Assembly (NCBI GenBank): GCA_934747885.1
Contig: CAKVHE010000001.1
Location: 434,001 to 498,000, forward strand
Reading direction: 5' to 3'
Origin: an uncultured Clostridia bacterium
Lineage (GTDB): Bacteria; Bacillota; Clostridia; Christensenellales; UBA1242
Length of the DNA stretch: 64,000 bases
Shown: one piece after another, positions 41,586 through 50,393 of the stretch
Position numbering within the stretch: the stretch's first letter is position 1
How the letters are laid out: each line of letters begins with the position of its first letter
The notes under the pieces: model-generated
What the model was told of the DNA's origin: nothing
The model's database searches: none
What the model saw: the letters and a program-made list of their open reading frames with translations, nothing else
Position numbers and translations under genes: made by a program

Positions 41586-41656
41586 CCACGCCCCTAGCGT
41601 GGTAGCTTTTTGCCCATAAACAAACCCCCAAACCGTTTTGGTTTGGGGGTTTTTGT
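41586..41656 (+). terminator. Double terminator after the 72-residue gene
   Basis: Two hairpins: CCACGC / GCGTGG (41587-41602) followed by CTTTTT, and AAACCCCCAAACC / GGTTTGGGGGTTT (41622-41652) followed by T-run. The second can also act for the minus strand. Confidence 0.85.
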
Positions 41657-41720
41657 TTGTTCTCTTTGCCTTGCCAGTCTTGCCTATTATGCACTTGTTA
41701 TGAATGTGTTTACCAAAATA

Positions 41721-41748
41721 GCACTTACAACCTAAAAGTTGTAAGTGC
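41721..41748 (-). terminator. Hairpin downstream of the 41755 gene
   Basis: Perfect eleven-base stem GCACTTACAAC / GTTGTAAGTGC with six-base loop, 7 bases after the stop on the minus strand. The T-run is short, so termination strength is uncertain. Confidence 0.6.
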
Positions 41749-41754
41749 CATGTT

Positions 41755-42423
41755 TTAATTTTCAGAAATAAAATCACCTTTGGCAGTACTCATAATTGAG
41801 ACCATAGTTTTGCGAGAATCCAATTTTTTAAATTCTTCCTGCAGTTGTTGCCTTTGGCTAACCAGCAAATTCATATAGTTCTCATTGTTTCTGCCCGCCG
41901 AACGTTTGAGGACGTTATCCATAGAGCGAACGTTTGCAAGATATGCGCTATTATACGCTCTCCACGACGCTGCAAGCAGTACGTTTGCGCGCTCGGTAAC
42001 ATTTGCGCCATTCCCCGACACCAGAGTTACTGCATCCAAAACTTTTTCTAGCGCCTCTTTGGCAAGAAGCCTTGTGGTTTCAATATCAGTTCTGCCTTTT
42101 GGCGCCGACACCGAACCGTTTGGCACATAACTTGCAAGTTGCAAAATTTGAGATTTTAAACGTCGGCTTTCGTTTTCCATGCGCGCTAATGTAATATTTT
42201 GAAACTCAACCGCACTGGTGCTTTCCATCTTTTGGGCAGCCTTTTTATAAATTCTTATTGCCGCCTTTTCTTCATTGGCAAAAGCAACTTCACATGCCGT
42301 TACTGCTTGCGCCACCCTAACCAGCAGATTGCCGTCTGCCTTGCCGGTGCGCTTAACTGCACCAAAATAATCTAGCGATGCCCACAATGTATCCTTTGAA
42401 TTGTTGTATGCTGAAATAATCAT
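41755..42423 (-). CDS. Hypothetical helical protein, 222 residues
   Basis: Not recognised. Almost wholly alpha-helical, with long segments rich in Ala, Glu, Lys and Arg and no signal peptide. There is a GRNNENYMNLLVSQRQQLQEEFKKLDSRK region near the C-terminus that may form a coiled coil. The N-terminus has SLDYFGAVKRTGKAD. Confidence 0.6.
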   Translation of the reverse strand: MIISAYNNSKDTLWASLDYFGAVKRTGKADGNLLVRVAQAVTACEVAFANEEKAAIRIYKKAAQKMESTSAVEFQNITLARMENESRRLKSQILQLASYVPNGSVSAPKGRTDIETTRLLAKEALEKVLDAVTLVSGNGANVTERANVLLAASWRAYNSAYLANVRSMDNVLKRSAGRNNENYMNLLVSQRQQLQEEFKKLDSRKTMVSIMSTAKGDFISEN

Positions 42424-42492
42424 ATACCTTCCACCATTCTTGATTTTTGTTTATTATATACCAAAAAATGTCAGTTTTCAATAGGTTTTGCC

Positions 42493-42521
42493 TTGCAAGT
42501 AGCCACAAAAACGAGTATAAT
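42493..42521 (+). promoter_or_regulatory. greA promoter
   Basis: TTGCAA (42493-42498), 17 bases, TATAAT (42516-42521). Confidence 0.75.
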
Positions 42522-42553
42522 CTTAGCGTATAAAAATTAAGCAAGGGAAAAAT

Positions 42554-43057
42554 ATGTTTAACGAACTAACCGAAGTTGATATAAAAAAGATGCAGGACGA
42601 AATTGACCACCGTCAAACGGTGGTGCGCGCCGAACTTTTACAAAATCTAAAAGACGCGCGCGAATTTGGTGACCTTAGCGAAAACGCCGAGTACCACATT
42701 GCCAAACGCGAAAAAAACCGTAACGAAAGCCGAATTAGATACCTTAAAAATATGATTAACACTGCCAAAATCATCAAACTTGACCCAAACAAAGACGAAA
42801 TTGGCATCTTTGATAAAATAGGCGTATACTTTGAGGACGACGACGAAACCACCGAGTACACCATTGCCACCACCGTGCGCCGTAACCCCAGCGAAAACAT
42901 AATAAGCCTAGAATCACCACTTGGCAAAGCCATTATGGGCAAAAAGGTAGGTGACCGCATAAAAGTTAATGTCAGCGACGATAACTTTTATTATGTGCAA
43001 ATAAAGTACATAAAAAAAGGTGAAGACGACGCCACCCTACCTCTGCGCGAATACTAA
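42554..43057 (+). CDS. greA: Transcription elongation factor GreA/GreB family
   Basis: The 167-residue protein has the N-terminal coiled coil with acidic tip (DAREFGDLSENAEYHIAKREKNRNESRI), which stimulates backtracked-RNA cleavage by RNA polymerase, and the C-terminal domain ending in LESPLGKAIMGKKVGDRIKVNVSDDNFYYVQI. Length is typical. The C-terminal strand is slightly extended by charged residues. Confidence 0.93.
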   Translation: MFNELTEVDIKKMQDEIDHRQTVVRAELLQNLKDAREFGDLSENAEYHIAKREKNRNESRIRYLKNMINTAKIIKLDPNKDEIGIFDKIGVYFEDDDETTEYTIATTVRRNPSENIISLESPLGKAIMGKKVGDRIKVNVSDDNFYYVQIKYIKKGEDDATLPLREY

Positions 43058-43133
43058 AACTTAGAACATTTGCGCATTTGCAATTTAAAAGTTTGCCTCG
43101 CGCCCGCGCACGCACCAGCGCAAAAAAAAATCC

Positions 43134-43162
43134 TTGACAAAATTAAGGGGCGGTAGTACAAT
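43134..43162 (+). promoter_or_regulatory. tRNA-Arg promoter
   Basis: TTGACA (43134-43139), 17 bases, TACAAT (43157-43162), 12 bases before the mature 5' end. Confidence 0.88.
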
Positions 43163-43173
43163 ACTAGTTGTTT

Positions 43174-43250
<77 letters not shown>

Positions 43251-43256
43251 TTTTGG

Positions 43257-43301
43257 CACACGCAAAAGGAGCGTATAAAACTCCGCCGCGTGTGTCTTTT
43301 T
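43257..43301 (+). terminator. Terminator after tRNA-Arg
   Basis: CACACGC / GCGTGTG outer stem with an inner GGAG / CTCC pair, followed by TCTTTTT. Confidence 0.75.
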
Positions 43302-43402
43302 CTATGCAAAATAGGGGTGAATTGCCGTATTTACAGCAGTTTTTCTTTTTCGGCAAGTATTCAAGAAGTTATTAAGTCGGGAGTGTAATCGAAGTGGGCA
43401 AG

Positions 43403-43431
43403 TTGAAAAAATCACAAAAATATGGTATAAT
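43403..43431 (+). promoter_or_regulatory. Promoter for the DUF3781-tfoX-like insert
   Basis: TTGAAA (43403-43408), 17 bases, TATAAT (43426-43431) with extended TGG. It marks the start of an AT-rich block. Confidence 0.75.
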
Positions 43432-43475
43432 ACATTTAAATTAAGACAGCAAATCGGTATTTGAGGAAAAGAAGA

Positions 43476-43723
43476 ATGGAAGATAAAAAAATATTACTCG
43501 ATAATATTAACAAAATTCATACAACTGAACCGGGAGTTGATAGACTTAAAAAAATCTAAAAATAGATATAGTAGATGTTGTTGAGTATTGCAAAAATAAG
43601 GTGTTGGATGAAAATTGCCATATATACAAACAAGGTAAAAATTGGTATTGCGAAATTGAAAATGTCAAAATCACTATCAATTCATATAGTTATACAATTA
43701 TTACAGCACATATTATTAAGTAA
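43476..43723 (+). pseudogene. DUF3781 gene with frameshift in an A7 run
   Basis: The frame starts MEDKKILLDNINKIHTTEPGVDR and is broken at a run of seven A (about 43549-43555). In the next frame it continues KNLKIDIVDVVEYCKNKVLDEN to NSYSYTIITAHIIK, the family's C-terminal strand. One inserted or two deleted A would restore an ~82-residue DUF3781 protein. The tract could alternatively make it phase-variable. Confidence 0.75.
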
Positions 43724-43744
43724 ATTATAAGTTGAGGTGAAATT

Positions 43745-44083
43745 ATGGCGTCAAGCAAAGAATATTTAGAGTTTATTTTAGGGCAGCTATCTGAGTTAGA
43801 AGAAATTACTTATCGAGTTATGATGGGAGAATTTATTATTTATTATCGAGGAAAGATTGTAGGTGGTATCTATGATGATAGATTACTTGTTAAACCGGTA
43901 AAATCAGCAATTAGTTATATGCCGACAGCTTCATACGAATTACCCTATGAGGGAGCAAAAGAGATGTTGTTGGTAGATGATGTTGATAATAAGGGATTTT
44001 TGGCAGGTTTATTTGATGTTATGTATGACGAACTGCCGGCTCCAAAACCGAAAAAGAAAAAACAAACAACCCCCGGTTTTTAA
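43745..44083 (+). CDS. TfoX N-terminal domain protein
   Basis: The 112-residue protein has the TfoX_N/Sxy pattern: LSELEEITYRVMMGEFIIYYRGKIVGGIYDDRLLVKPVKSA, and a LPYEGAKEMLLVDDVDNKGFL segment ending in a Lys-rich tail (PKPKKKKQ). In proteobacteria TfoX controls competence. In Firmicutes the isolated N-domain is of unknown role. A GAGGTG ribosome binding site precedes it. It lies 21 bases behind the DUF3781 gene, a pairing often seen. Confidence 0.88.
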   Translation: MASSKEYLEFILGQLSELEEITYRVMMGEFIIYYRGKIVGGIYDDRLLVKPVKSAISYMPTASYELPYEGAKEMLLVDDVDNKGFLAGLFDVMYDELPAPKPKKKKQTTPGF

Positions 44084-44282
44084 AACTAAGAAAACCGAAA
44101 GTTATCGAAGCAAAAATAGGAGAGAAAACACTTTCAATGCTGCAATATCTATATATCTTGGGTTATTGTAAGAATTTGTTTCTTGGGGTGCATATTTGTC
44201 CTATGTATGAAAATCAATCATAACAACTCCTAATATTTAACTTTTTATTTATTACAACAAAAAACTCGTCAAAAATCAACAA

Positions 44283-44312
44283 TTAGGGGTTCAAATCCCC
44301 GTGGACTCCTGC
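44283..44312 (+). other. Possible tRNA 3'-end remnant (attachment-site candidate)
   Basis: TAGGGGTTCAAATCCCCGTGGA carries a T-arm (GGGG TTCAAAT CCCC) followed by an acceptor-like GGACTCCTGCC, but no upstream D or anticodon arm and no intact CCA. It lies at the end of the AT-rich 43.4-44.3 kb block, where an integrated element's att site would be expected. Otherwise 44084-44425 shows nothing. Confidence 0.35.
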
Positions 44313-44425
44313 CCCCTTTTCGGCTTAAAAAGACGCTCCTTTTTGTTCGTCATTGACACAACACAAATTTCCAAACATTTTTTATTTTGCTTATGTTTGC
44401 AAAAATATATCTGTTTGAGGGTTAT

Positions 44426-44456
44426 AAAAGGCTAGGAACTGTTCCTAGCCTTTTTT
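44426..44456. terminator. Terminator-like hairpin
   Basis: AAAAGGCTAGGAAC / GTTCCTAGCCTTTT with a nominal one-base loop (functionally larger) and T-runs on both sides. Confidence 0.85.
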
Positions 44457-44527
44457 ATGCAAAAATTTTTAACAGCTTTTGCACCATTACGCGGTTGCGC
44501 TTTTTGCACCATTATATTTTTACAAAA

Positions 44528-44656
44528 TTACAGTTCGTCGTAAAATTCTTCAAGAAATTGCGTCATAAACTGATGTCGTTTTTCTGCCAGCGATTTTGCC
44601 TTTTCGTTCAAAAATTTTTCAAAATCTATATTGTTTTTCTCCTTTTGCAAAACATT
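44528..44656 (-). pseudogene. C-terminal remnant of an HD-domain hydrolase
   Basis: A minus-strand frame without a convincing start encodes FEKFLNEKAKSLAEKRHQFM ... LEEFYDEL, matching the conserved end of YedJ-type HD phosphohydrolases (a helix with AEKRHxFM and FxxQF-type residues). The rest of the gene is absent. Confidence 0.4.
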
Positions 44657-44732
44657 TTTTATTTTTATCTTTTATTAACTTTTTAGTGTTATTACTTTTT
44701 TGCCTAAATTTTGCAACCAAATTTCACTCTTT

Positions 44733-45509
44733 TTAGGTGCCAGTACTAGTATATTTTGTAAGCGCAAAATTAAAGAACAAAATTGCCGGAATTATAATTA
44801 GCGAGCCCCATACCGGCGCTAGCATATTGGCAAAAACATTTGCATTCGGCGCATCAATCAAAAATAAAATTGGCAAATAATTAACGCACGCCAGTGGCAA
44901 AATTACGGTAAAAAAGGTTCTAAACCATTTTGGATAAATGGTAAGCGGATACTGCGAAACTTCTCTACTACCGCTGGTAATTATTTGCATTATTTCTATA
45001 TCGTCGTGAGTAAAAATGGTGATGCCGGCGTTTATAATAAGCACGCTTAAACCAATAACAAAACTACCTGCAACACACAAAACAACGCACAACACCTTGG
45101 CAAATGTCCACGCTATGTTTGACGCAATTAAGCCATACACCAGCGCAATGGTTCCTATTAAAATTTTACCCATTTTTGATAGTTCAAAATCGGCACAAAA
45201 GGTTTGGGCAAAAATGGTTCGTGGGCGCAGAAACAATCGGTCAAGTTCGCCGGTGCGCACTTGTTTTGAAAACATATCAAAGCCTCTACCAAAGCACTCA
45301 CTTGCCGGAAAGCCAATCATGATTATGCCAAACATAATGCATACATTTGCAAGCGGATATCCACCAATTACTTTAAACTGTGTCATCATCATTAGCACCG
45401 ACAAAAATTCCGCCAGCGTTACCATAAGTTGCGACGCCATAACCAAAAAGGTTGACACCCTATACTGAAACGCAGATTTTAGGTGCATCGAAAGTGATTT
45501 TTTGTACAT
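44733..45509 (-). CDS. ABC-2 type transporter permease (DUF990-like) 2
   Basis: The start at 45509 follows AAGGAGG; the longer frame overlaps the previous gene. The 258-residue protein has six membrane helices and the motif ECFGRGFDMFSKQVRTGELDRLFLRPRTIF in the first cytoplasmic loop, as in the ABC2_membrane_6/DUF990 family. It forms a heterodimeric exporter with the upstream permease. Substrate unknown. Confidence 0.88.
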   Translation of the reverse strand: MYKKSLSMHLKSAFQYRVSTFLVMASQLMVTLAEFLSVLMMMTQFKVIGGYPLANVCIMFGIIMIGFPASECFGRGFDMFSKQVRTGELDRLFLRPRTIFAQTFCADFELSKMGKILIGTIALVYGLIASNIAWTFAKVLCVVLCVAGSFVIGLSVLIINAGITIFTHDDIEIMQIITSGSREVSQYPLTIYPKWFRTFFTVILPLACVNYLPILFLIDAPNANVFANMLAPVWGSLIIIPAILFFNFALTKYTSTGT

Positions 45510-45510
45510 A

Positions 45511-46335
45511 TTAGCCTCCTTGAACCTCAACATTCTTTAAGCAACTTTTTAGCAAAAGTCTGCCCGTAAACAAAATTACTGCCAGCCAAAATATTTGAAT
45601 AAGTATAAATATTATGGCGTTTGGCGCATCAATTGCGCCAACATAAATGCGATAAGGCAAATCACTTATGTATCTAAACGGCAAATAGTCTAGCACCGCC
45701 CTAATGCCCGCGGGCATAAGTGGAAGCGGAATATAATATCCGCCCAAAAGTCCGGTAACAACCGAAACCATTCCGGCAATTCCGCGCGGGGACATGGTCT
45801 TAAAGGTTAAAATGTTTATAAACATATTTATGCCCACCGCAAGCATAAGCCCAATAATTAGCGACAGACAAAACAGCAAAAAGGCGCTTAAACTAGTTGG
45901 AAGCATTAACCCCAGACCAACCGGCAGCAAAAAGCCAAGAAGCAAAATTGGTGCGCCACGCAGCGCAGTGCCCACCAACTTTTCGGCCAAGTTTTTGGCA
46001 TACCAACAGTTGTACAAGTCCAGTGGACGAATAAACTCATACGCCACATCGCCTTTAATTATGCTATCTGTTATGCGGGAATCTCTGCCAATGTATCTAA
46101 ACACAAAAAACGCTTGTCCCAGCCAGATATACGAAGTAAGTTCGGTCAACGAAAAGCCAGATGGTGAGTTTCCGGTGGCGTAAAAGGCGGTGTACATAAG
46201 CACATACATAAGTCCCCAAAACACCTGCGTGCTCATTCCCAAAAGCACTTTTCCGCGGTAGGTCATTTCGTTTATGGCGTACATTTTAAAAATGGCAAGA
46301 TAAGGATTTTTGGCACAAGAGGTGTTTGATGTCAT
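45511..46335 (-). CDS. ABC-2 type transporter permease (DUF990-like) 1
   Basis: The 274-residue protein has six membrane helices and the loop FRYIGRDSRITDSIIKGDVAYEFIRPLDLY, the family's counterpart to GELDRLFLRPR. Its start overlaps the ATPase stop (ATGA). The end overlaps the start region of the second permease. Confidence 0.88.
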   Translation of the reverse strand: MTSNTSCAKNPYLAIFKMYAINEMTYRGKVLLGMSTQVFWGLMYVLMYTAFYATGNSPSGFSLTELTSYIWLGQAFFVFRYIGRDSRITDSIIKGDVAYEFIRPLDLYNCWYAKNLAEKLVGTALRGAPILLLGFLLPVGLGLMLPTSLSAFLLFCLSLIIGLMLAVGINMFINILTFKTMSPRGIAGMVSVVTGLLGGYYIPLPLMPAGIRAVLDYLPFRYISDLPYRIYVGAIDAPNAIIFILIQIFWLAVILFTGRLLLKSCLKNVEVQGG

Positions 46336-47321
46336 AGGTCAAACTCCTTATACAGTTTTGCCAAAATTTGCTCAACATTTAGCGAAGTTATTGACAAATC
46401 TTTTACCAAAAACTTTTGTGACGCGGTTTTTATAAAATCGTTTATATGAAAATTTGGATCGGCAGTTTTGTAAGTAGCGATGTTTTTATCGTGGTTTATT
46501 AGTTCGTAGCCGTCAAGTTTGGCGTCTTTGTACTCTTTTTCAAATTCCACATTTATTGTTTTTTCGGCGCCATATTTTCGCTTTATTTCGCTAAAACTGC
46601 CATTAAACAAAATTTTGCCTTTGCCAATTAAAATAATTTTGTTGGTAAGTGCCTCAATGTCGCTCATGTCGTGAGTGGTTAATATTACCGTAACGCCAAA
46701 GTCGCGATTTATCTCTTTTACAAACTGTCTTACCGCCAATTTGGTAACGGCATCCAAACCAATTGTCGGCTCATCCAAAAACAATATTTTGGGGCTGTGC
46801 AAAAGTGACCCCGCTATCTCGCACTTCATTTTTTGTCCAAGCGATAATTGCCTCAGCGGGACGTTTAATACCTCCTTTAAGTTTAATTTGTTAGTTAAAA
46901 GTTCTAGATTTTTGTTATACGTTTGATCATCAATTTTATAGATGGTTTTTAAAAGTTCAAAGCTATCAATTACCGGCACGTCCCACCAAAGTTGCGAGCG
47001 TTGTCCAAACACAACCCCGATATTTTTTACGTACTCTTTGCGATTTTTCCACGGCACAAAGCCGGCAATTTCGGCGTGTCCGCTTGTGGGCGTTAAAATA
47101 CCACTCATAATTTTTATTGTGGTGCTCTTCCCTGCACCGTTTGGCCCGATGTACCCAACAATGTCACCTTCGGCAATTTCAAAAGACACATCACTCAATG
47201 CGTGCTTTATGGTTATTTCACGCTTAAACAAACTTTTAAACGCGCCCGCCAAACCTTTTTGGCGTTTGACAACCTTAAAGTCCTTTGAAATGCCATCAAA
47301 CTTGATTAACGTTGATGTCAT
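46332..47321 (-). CDS. ABC transporter ATP-binding protein of the ABC-2/DUF990 exporter
   Basis: The 329-residue ATPase has Walker A GPNGAGKS, the Q-loop region, signature LSLGQKMKCEIAGSLLHSP and Walker B ILFLDEPTIGLD with an H-loop TTHDM. The C-terminal ~90 residues are the extra domain typical of this subclass. It powers the two permeases downstream. A hairpin (CCCGAAG-ATAA-CTTCGGG) lies in the upstream region. Confidence 0.95.
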   Translation of the reverse strand: MTSTLIKFDGISKDFKVVKRQKGLAGAFKSLFKREITIKHALSDVSFEIAEGDIVGYIGPNGAGKSTTIKIMSGILTPTSGHAEIAGFVPWKNRKEYVKNIGVVFGQRSQLWWDVPVIDSFELLKTIYKIDDQTYNKNLELLTNKLNLKEVLNVPLRQLSLGQKMKCEIAGSLLHSPKILFLDEPTIGLDAVTKLAVRQFVKEINRDFGVTVILTTHDMSDIEALTNKIILIGKGKILFNGSFSEIKRKYGAEKTINVEFEKEYKDAKLDGYELINHDKNIATYKTADPNFHINDFIKTASQKFLVKDLSITSLNVEQILAKLYKEFDL

Positions 47322-47411
47322 TTTTCTCCTCCTATAAAATTTTTTTATCAGTAACGCGCAAAAATCGGCAGAAAAAAAATTCTTCTGCTTGCTAAAATTT
47401 TTTAACCAACG

Positions 47412-47436
47412 AAAAACGCCCGAAGATAACTTCGGG
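47412..47436. terminator. Hairpin upstream of the ABC operon
   Basis: CCCGAAG / CTTCGGG with tetraloop ATAA. On the minus strand it is followed after two bases by TTTTT. It could end readthrough from the isomerase-like gene or act as an attenuator in the ABC operon's leader. Confidence 0.6.
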
Positions 47437-47530
47437 TGAGGGGTTAAAACTATTTAATTGTTATCAAAATGTTACACATACTGACAATTTTATACTATCA
47501 CAAAAAATTTGTTTTGTAAAGTGTTTTTGC

Positions 47531-47562
47531 AAAAAAATTGGCAAGACTTTTTGCCTTGCCAA
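47531..47562 (-). terminator. Terminator of the isomerase-like gene
   Basis: TTGGCAAG / CTTGCCAA with nine-base loop, ten bases after the stop, followed on the minus strand by TTTTTTT. Confidence 0.85.
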
Positions 47563-47571
47563 AAATTTAAA

Positions 47572-48822
47572 TTAACTCAAAAGCAGGTTGTTAAACGCTT
47601 CTTCTTTTTGCGCGCAAAACGGATTTACGCCAAACAGTTTTGCTAGAACATACAAAGATATTTGCAACAAATATACAAATTTGCCATAAAATTCTTCGTT
47701 TAGATCTTCAATTTCCACAGTTATCTGTGGCAAAATGTCCGTTTTGAACATTCCGCTTGCAACTTCACCTACTTTGCTTTCAAACTCACCAAGTGTCATT
47801 TCGGCAAACTTGCTAGATATTCTTGTTTCGTCAAGCCCTTCCGGTTTGGCGTCAAAGTTTTCGCCTTTTAGTTCAAAATTTACTACAAATGCTGAATTTT
47901 TGCACTTACTTCCCTTTTGAATAAACGCCTCTTTTAAGCAAAATTTGGAAAGTTTTTTGCTCTCCGGTGCTTTTTTTGCTTCAGCAAGCACTCCGTCAAA
48001 CATATTTATATAAACATTTTGCAAAGCGCTTAACCTTTTGGTATTAACAGCAACCAACTGTTCTTTGGCGCGCCCACCACAATAAACATATAACATCTTT
48101 GCCAAATTGTATGCCAAATTTTCGGCTATCGGCATTGAGGCTAGTTCGGTTTCCATCTTTTTGGCGCCCGCAATAATTTTTTCAATATTTAAACCTGCCA
48201 CCATTGCCGGGAACAAAATTGCCGGCGAAAGTCCACCAAAGCGTTCCGTTAAGGTGCGTGGAAACACAAAGTTTTCGTACCCCTCACTGCTTGCAATTTC
48301 TCTAAGTTCACCGGTTGAATAATCGGTGGCAATAAAGATGTGCTTTTTGTAATCGTTATTTTTTTTGTACTTCTTTTTTAGCAAATTTTCAAACAACGCA
48401 AACAAATAACTTATGCCCACGTTTTCGGTATATTTTGATGCCACAAACACCGAATAATCTTTTCCAGACAAATATTTTATGGTGGCGTCAATTTTTTCGG
48501 CGCTATCAAAATCAGCAAGGGTCATTATGGTAATTTTTAAATCTCTTTTTGCCACACTTAGCGCACCCTTTATGCTGCACAAAATGTCCTCAGTACCAAT
48601 AACAAGCAGCACCTTAGAATGTTCCAAAATGTCCTTTGACGCCTTTTTTATGCGTGCAAATTCCGCTTTTTCTACCACATCTGGATATTTTACAAACCCC
48701 ATTCCTTCCGCGCATTCTAGCGCAAAAAGTTCTTCATGCAGTTTTGGAAGTTTTTTGCCAACGCTTCCGCTCGCCAGCCCGCCAAGAGGCTTTAAATTTC
48801 TAGTTTTTATCGTTATGTCCAT
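47572..48822 (-). CDS. Divergent glucose-6-phosphate isomerase homologue
   Basis: The 416-residue protein has the SIS-fold layout of PGI: LVIGTEDILCSIKGAL, SKYTENVGISYLFALFENLL, TLTERFGGLSPAILFPAMVAG (the first signature with its Arg) and VYLLQISLYVLAKLFGVNPF at the C-terminus. Several catalytic positions differ from the family by my alignment. The Glu-bearing ESxGK segment reads NMFDGVLAE, the active-site His region (normally HSMGQ-like) reads LKEAFIQKGSK, and the Lys of signature 2 (DQPGVExxK) is Asn (CAQKEEAFN). The first signature remains near-normal, so the fold is likely intact and the activity doubtful. Confidence 0.82.
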   Translation of the reverse strand: MDITIKTRNLKPLGGLASGSVGKKLPKLHEELFALECAEGMGFVKYPDVVEKAEFARIKKASKDILEHSKVLLVIGTEDILCSIKGALSVAKRDLKITIMTLADFDSAEKIDATIKYLSGKDYSVFVASKYTENVGISYLFALFENLLKKKYKKNNDYKKHIFIATDYSTGELREIASSEGYENFVFPRTLTERFGGLSPAILFPAMVAGLNIEKIIAGAKKMETELASMPIAENLAYNLAKMLYVYCGGRAKEQLVAVNTKRLSALQNVYINMFDGVLAEAKKAPESKKLSKFCLKEAFIQKGSKCKNSAFVVNFELKGENFDAKPEGLDETRISSKFAEMTLGEFESKVGEVASGMFKTDILPQITVEIEDLNEEFYGKFVYLLQISLYVLAKLFGVNPFCAQKEEAFNNLLLS

Positions 48823-48904
48823 AATTTTCTCCGTAAAAAATATTATATCATATCAGCCTTGCTTTTTTCAATTTTTTACACCAAAAATTTTATGGTTTTT
48901 TTGC

Positions 48905-48933
48905 ACAAAAAGCCCACCAACTTGTGGTGGGCT
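48905..48933 (-). terminator. YhhN gene terminator
   Basis: AGCCCACCA / TGGTGGGCT with five-base loop and T-run on the minus strand. Confidence 0.88.
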
Positions 48934-48955
48934 TAAAACTTTTTATCAAAAATTT

Positions 48956-49648
48956 TTACAAAAATGCAATTTGGCTAACAATTGCCATTTGCGCGGCGTA
49001 ATAAAAGACATGCACCAAAACGCTTAGCACCATATTATCTTTTTTGCCACCAAATAGTTGCATACTCAAAATCATATCACTAACCAAAAAGGCGCCAAAA
49101 CCAGCCGTCATTATCCAATGACTATTTGTTTTTATGGATAGCATCAAACTAAACACGGTAGCAAAAGTTAGCACAAAAGCATAACTTGCCGATTGCCATT
49201 TTGCCCTGCCAAAGTCTAGTTTTAAAGGTTTTGCCAACACAAATACAAGCACGCCAGCAAAAGCAAGTGAAACGCCTAGCGAAATAAAGAATTGCACCAA
49301 GTATTCACTAAAACTACCATAAAGCAAAACCAGCGCAACCAAATATAGCAAATGTCCCATTCCAAAAGATGCCATACCGGCATTTAAGTGTCCAAACGCA
49401 TTTTGCTCATCGGTTAAATTAAGTTCCATAAAAATGTCGCCAATCAAACCAAACACTGCGCCCAAAAGCAAGTATCCAAAAGCATCGGTATATCCCATTT
49501 TGTTTATGGCAACAATGCCCGCCATAACAAACGCAACCGAAGCCAGCGCCTTGTTAAACACCGACCCCACTGCTTGTTTGCTTGCCCTAGAAAAAATAAA
49601 CAGCGTAACTAGTATGGCCTCCAAGCCATACAACCAATAAATTGACAT
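48956..49648 (-). CDS. YhhN-family membrane protein (lysoplasmalogenase-like)
   Basis: The 230-residue protein has eight membrane helices and the family pattern: GLIGDIFM (TM3), ASFGMGHLLYLVAL and MTAGFGAFLVSDMILSM. YhhN/TMEM86 enzymes hydrolyse the vinyl-ether bond of lysoplasmalogens; in many bacteria the true substrate is untested. Conserved polar residues in the membrane (GD, GH and SD) match the catalytic set. AGGAG precedes the ATG. Confidence 0.85.
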   Translation of the reverse strand: MSIYWLYGLEAILVTLFIFSRASKQAVGSVFNKALASVAFVMAGIVAINKMGYTDAFGYLLLGAVFGLIGDIFMELNLTDEQNAFGHLNAGMASFGMGHLLYLVALVLLYGSFSEYLVQFFISLGVSLAFAGVLVFVLAKPLKLDFGRAKWQSASYAFVLTFATVFSLMLSIKTNSHWIMTAGFGAFLVSDMILSMQLFGGKKDNMVLSVLVHVFYYAAQMAIVSQIAFL

Positions 49649-49683
49649 AATGTTCTCCTACAAACCTATGCGCAAATACAAGA

Positions 49684-49708
49684 GCGAACAAAACCCCGTT
49701 TTGTTCGC
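49684..49708. terminator. Hairpin between hup and the YhhN gene
   Basis: Eleven-base perfect stem GCGAACAAAAC / GTTTTGTTCGC with a CCC loop, without a clear T-run. Confidence 0.6.
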
Positions 49709-49724
49709 CCCCATAAATTTGCTA

Positions 49725-50000
49725 TTATTTAGAAATAGTTTCTTTAAAAGCTTTGCCAAACTTTAAAGTTGGAACAGTTGTTGCTTCAACTTTAACTTGA
49801 GCTTTTGTTCTTGGGTTGATAGCAGTACGTGCTTCTCTCTTTTTAGCTGAGAATGTACCAAAACCAACTAGAGCAATTTTTTCACCTTTTTGAAGTTCTT
49901 CTGCAACTACTTCAACAAATGCATCATAAAAAGCACCTGTATCTTTAATTGTCATGTCAGCTTTTTCAGCCACTGCTCTAAAGAATTCTTGTTTGTTCAT
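49725..50000 (-). CDS. hup: DNA-binding protein HU
   Basis: The 91-residue protein starts MNKQEFFRAVAEKADMTIKD and has the conserved EKIALVGFGTFSAKKREARTAINPRTKAQVKV arm region (the INPRT loop that bends DNA) and VPTLKFGKAFKETI. It is the nucleoid protein and normal in length. AGGAGG upstream. Confidence 0.97.
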   Translation of the reverse strand: MNKQEFFRAVAEKADMTIKDTGAFYDAFVEVVAEELQKGEKIALVGFGTFSAKKREARTAINPRTKAQVKVEATTVPTLKFGKAFKETISK

Positions 50001-50271
50001 AAGTTATCCTCCTAACTTTTAGTTTAAGCTCCTTAAACTACATATAGTTTAGCATAAAAAAAACATCAAAAGCAACTATTTTTATGTCAGTTTTGCAAAA
50101 AAAGTGGCTTAATGCCTTTATTTTAGCCACTTTTTAGAGATTTTAGTCTGTTTTGCGCATAGTTTTACAATTTTTACAAGTTTTGTCAAAATTTTTCTTT
50201 TCCTAAGTCAGCCGCTTACTGCCGCGATATTTTTGCCACACAAAGTCCACCCACCTTGCCTCAATTTTAAT

Positions 50272-50296
50272 AAAAAACCCGCCAATAATTGGCGGG
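50272..50296 (-). terminator. Terminator downstream of the AAA_14/DUF4143 fragment
   Basis: CCCGCCAA / TTGGCGGG with three-base loop followed on the minus strand by TTTTTT. The 50001-50618 gap otherwise holds only this, the gene remnant and the gyrA terminator. Confidence 0.82.
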
Positions 50297-50393
50297 CTTA
50301 CCTTTTTGCGACTAGCAAATCATCTGCTACTTTTGCCCCCACTTTTAGGCTAATTTTTGACCTATAAAATTTTGCCGGCAAAAAAATGGTACA

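Noticed and set aside
49684..49708. Operator for HU
   Set aside because: The hairpin lies downstream of hup, not upstream, and fits a terminator or mRNA-processing hairpin better.
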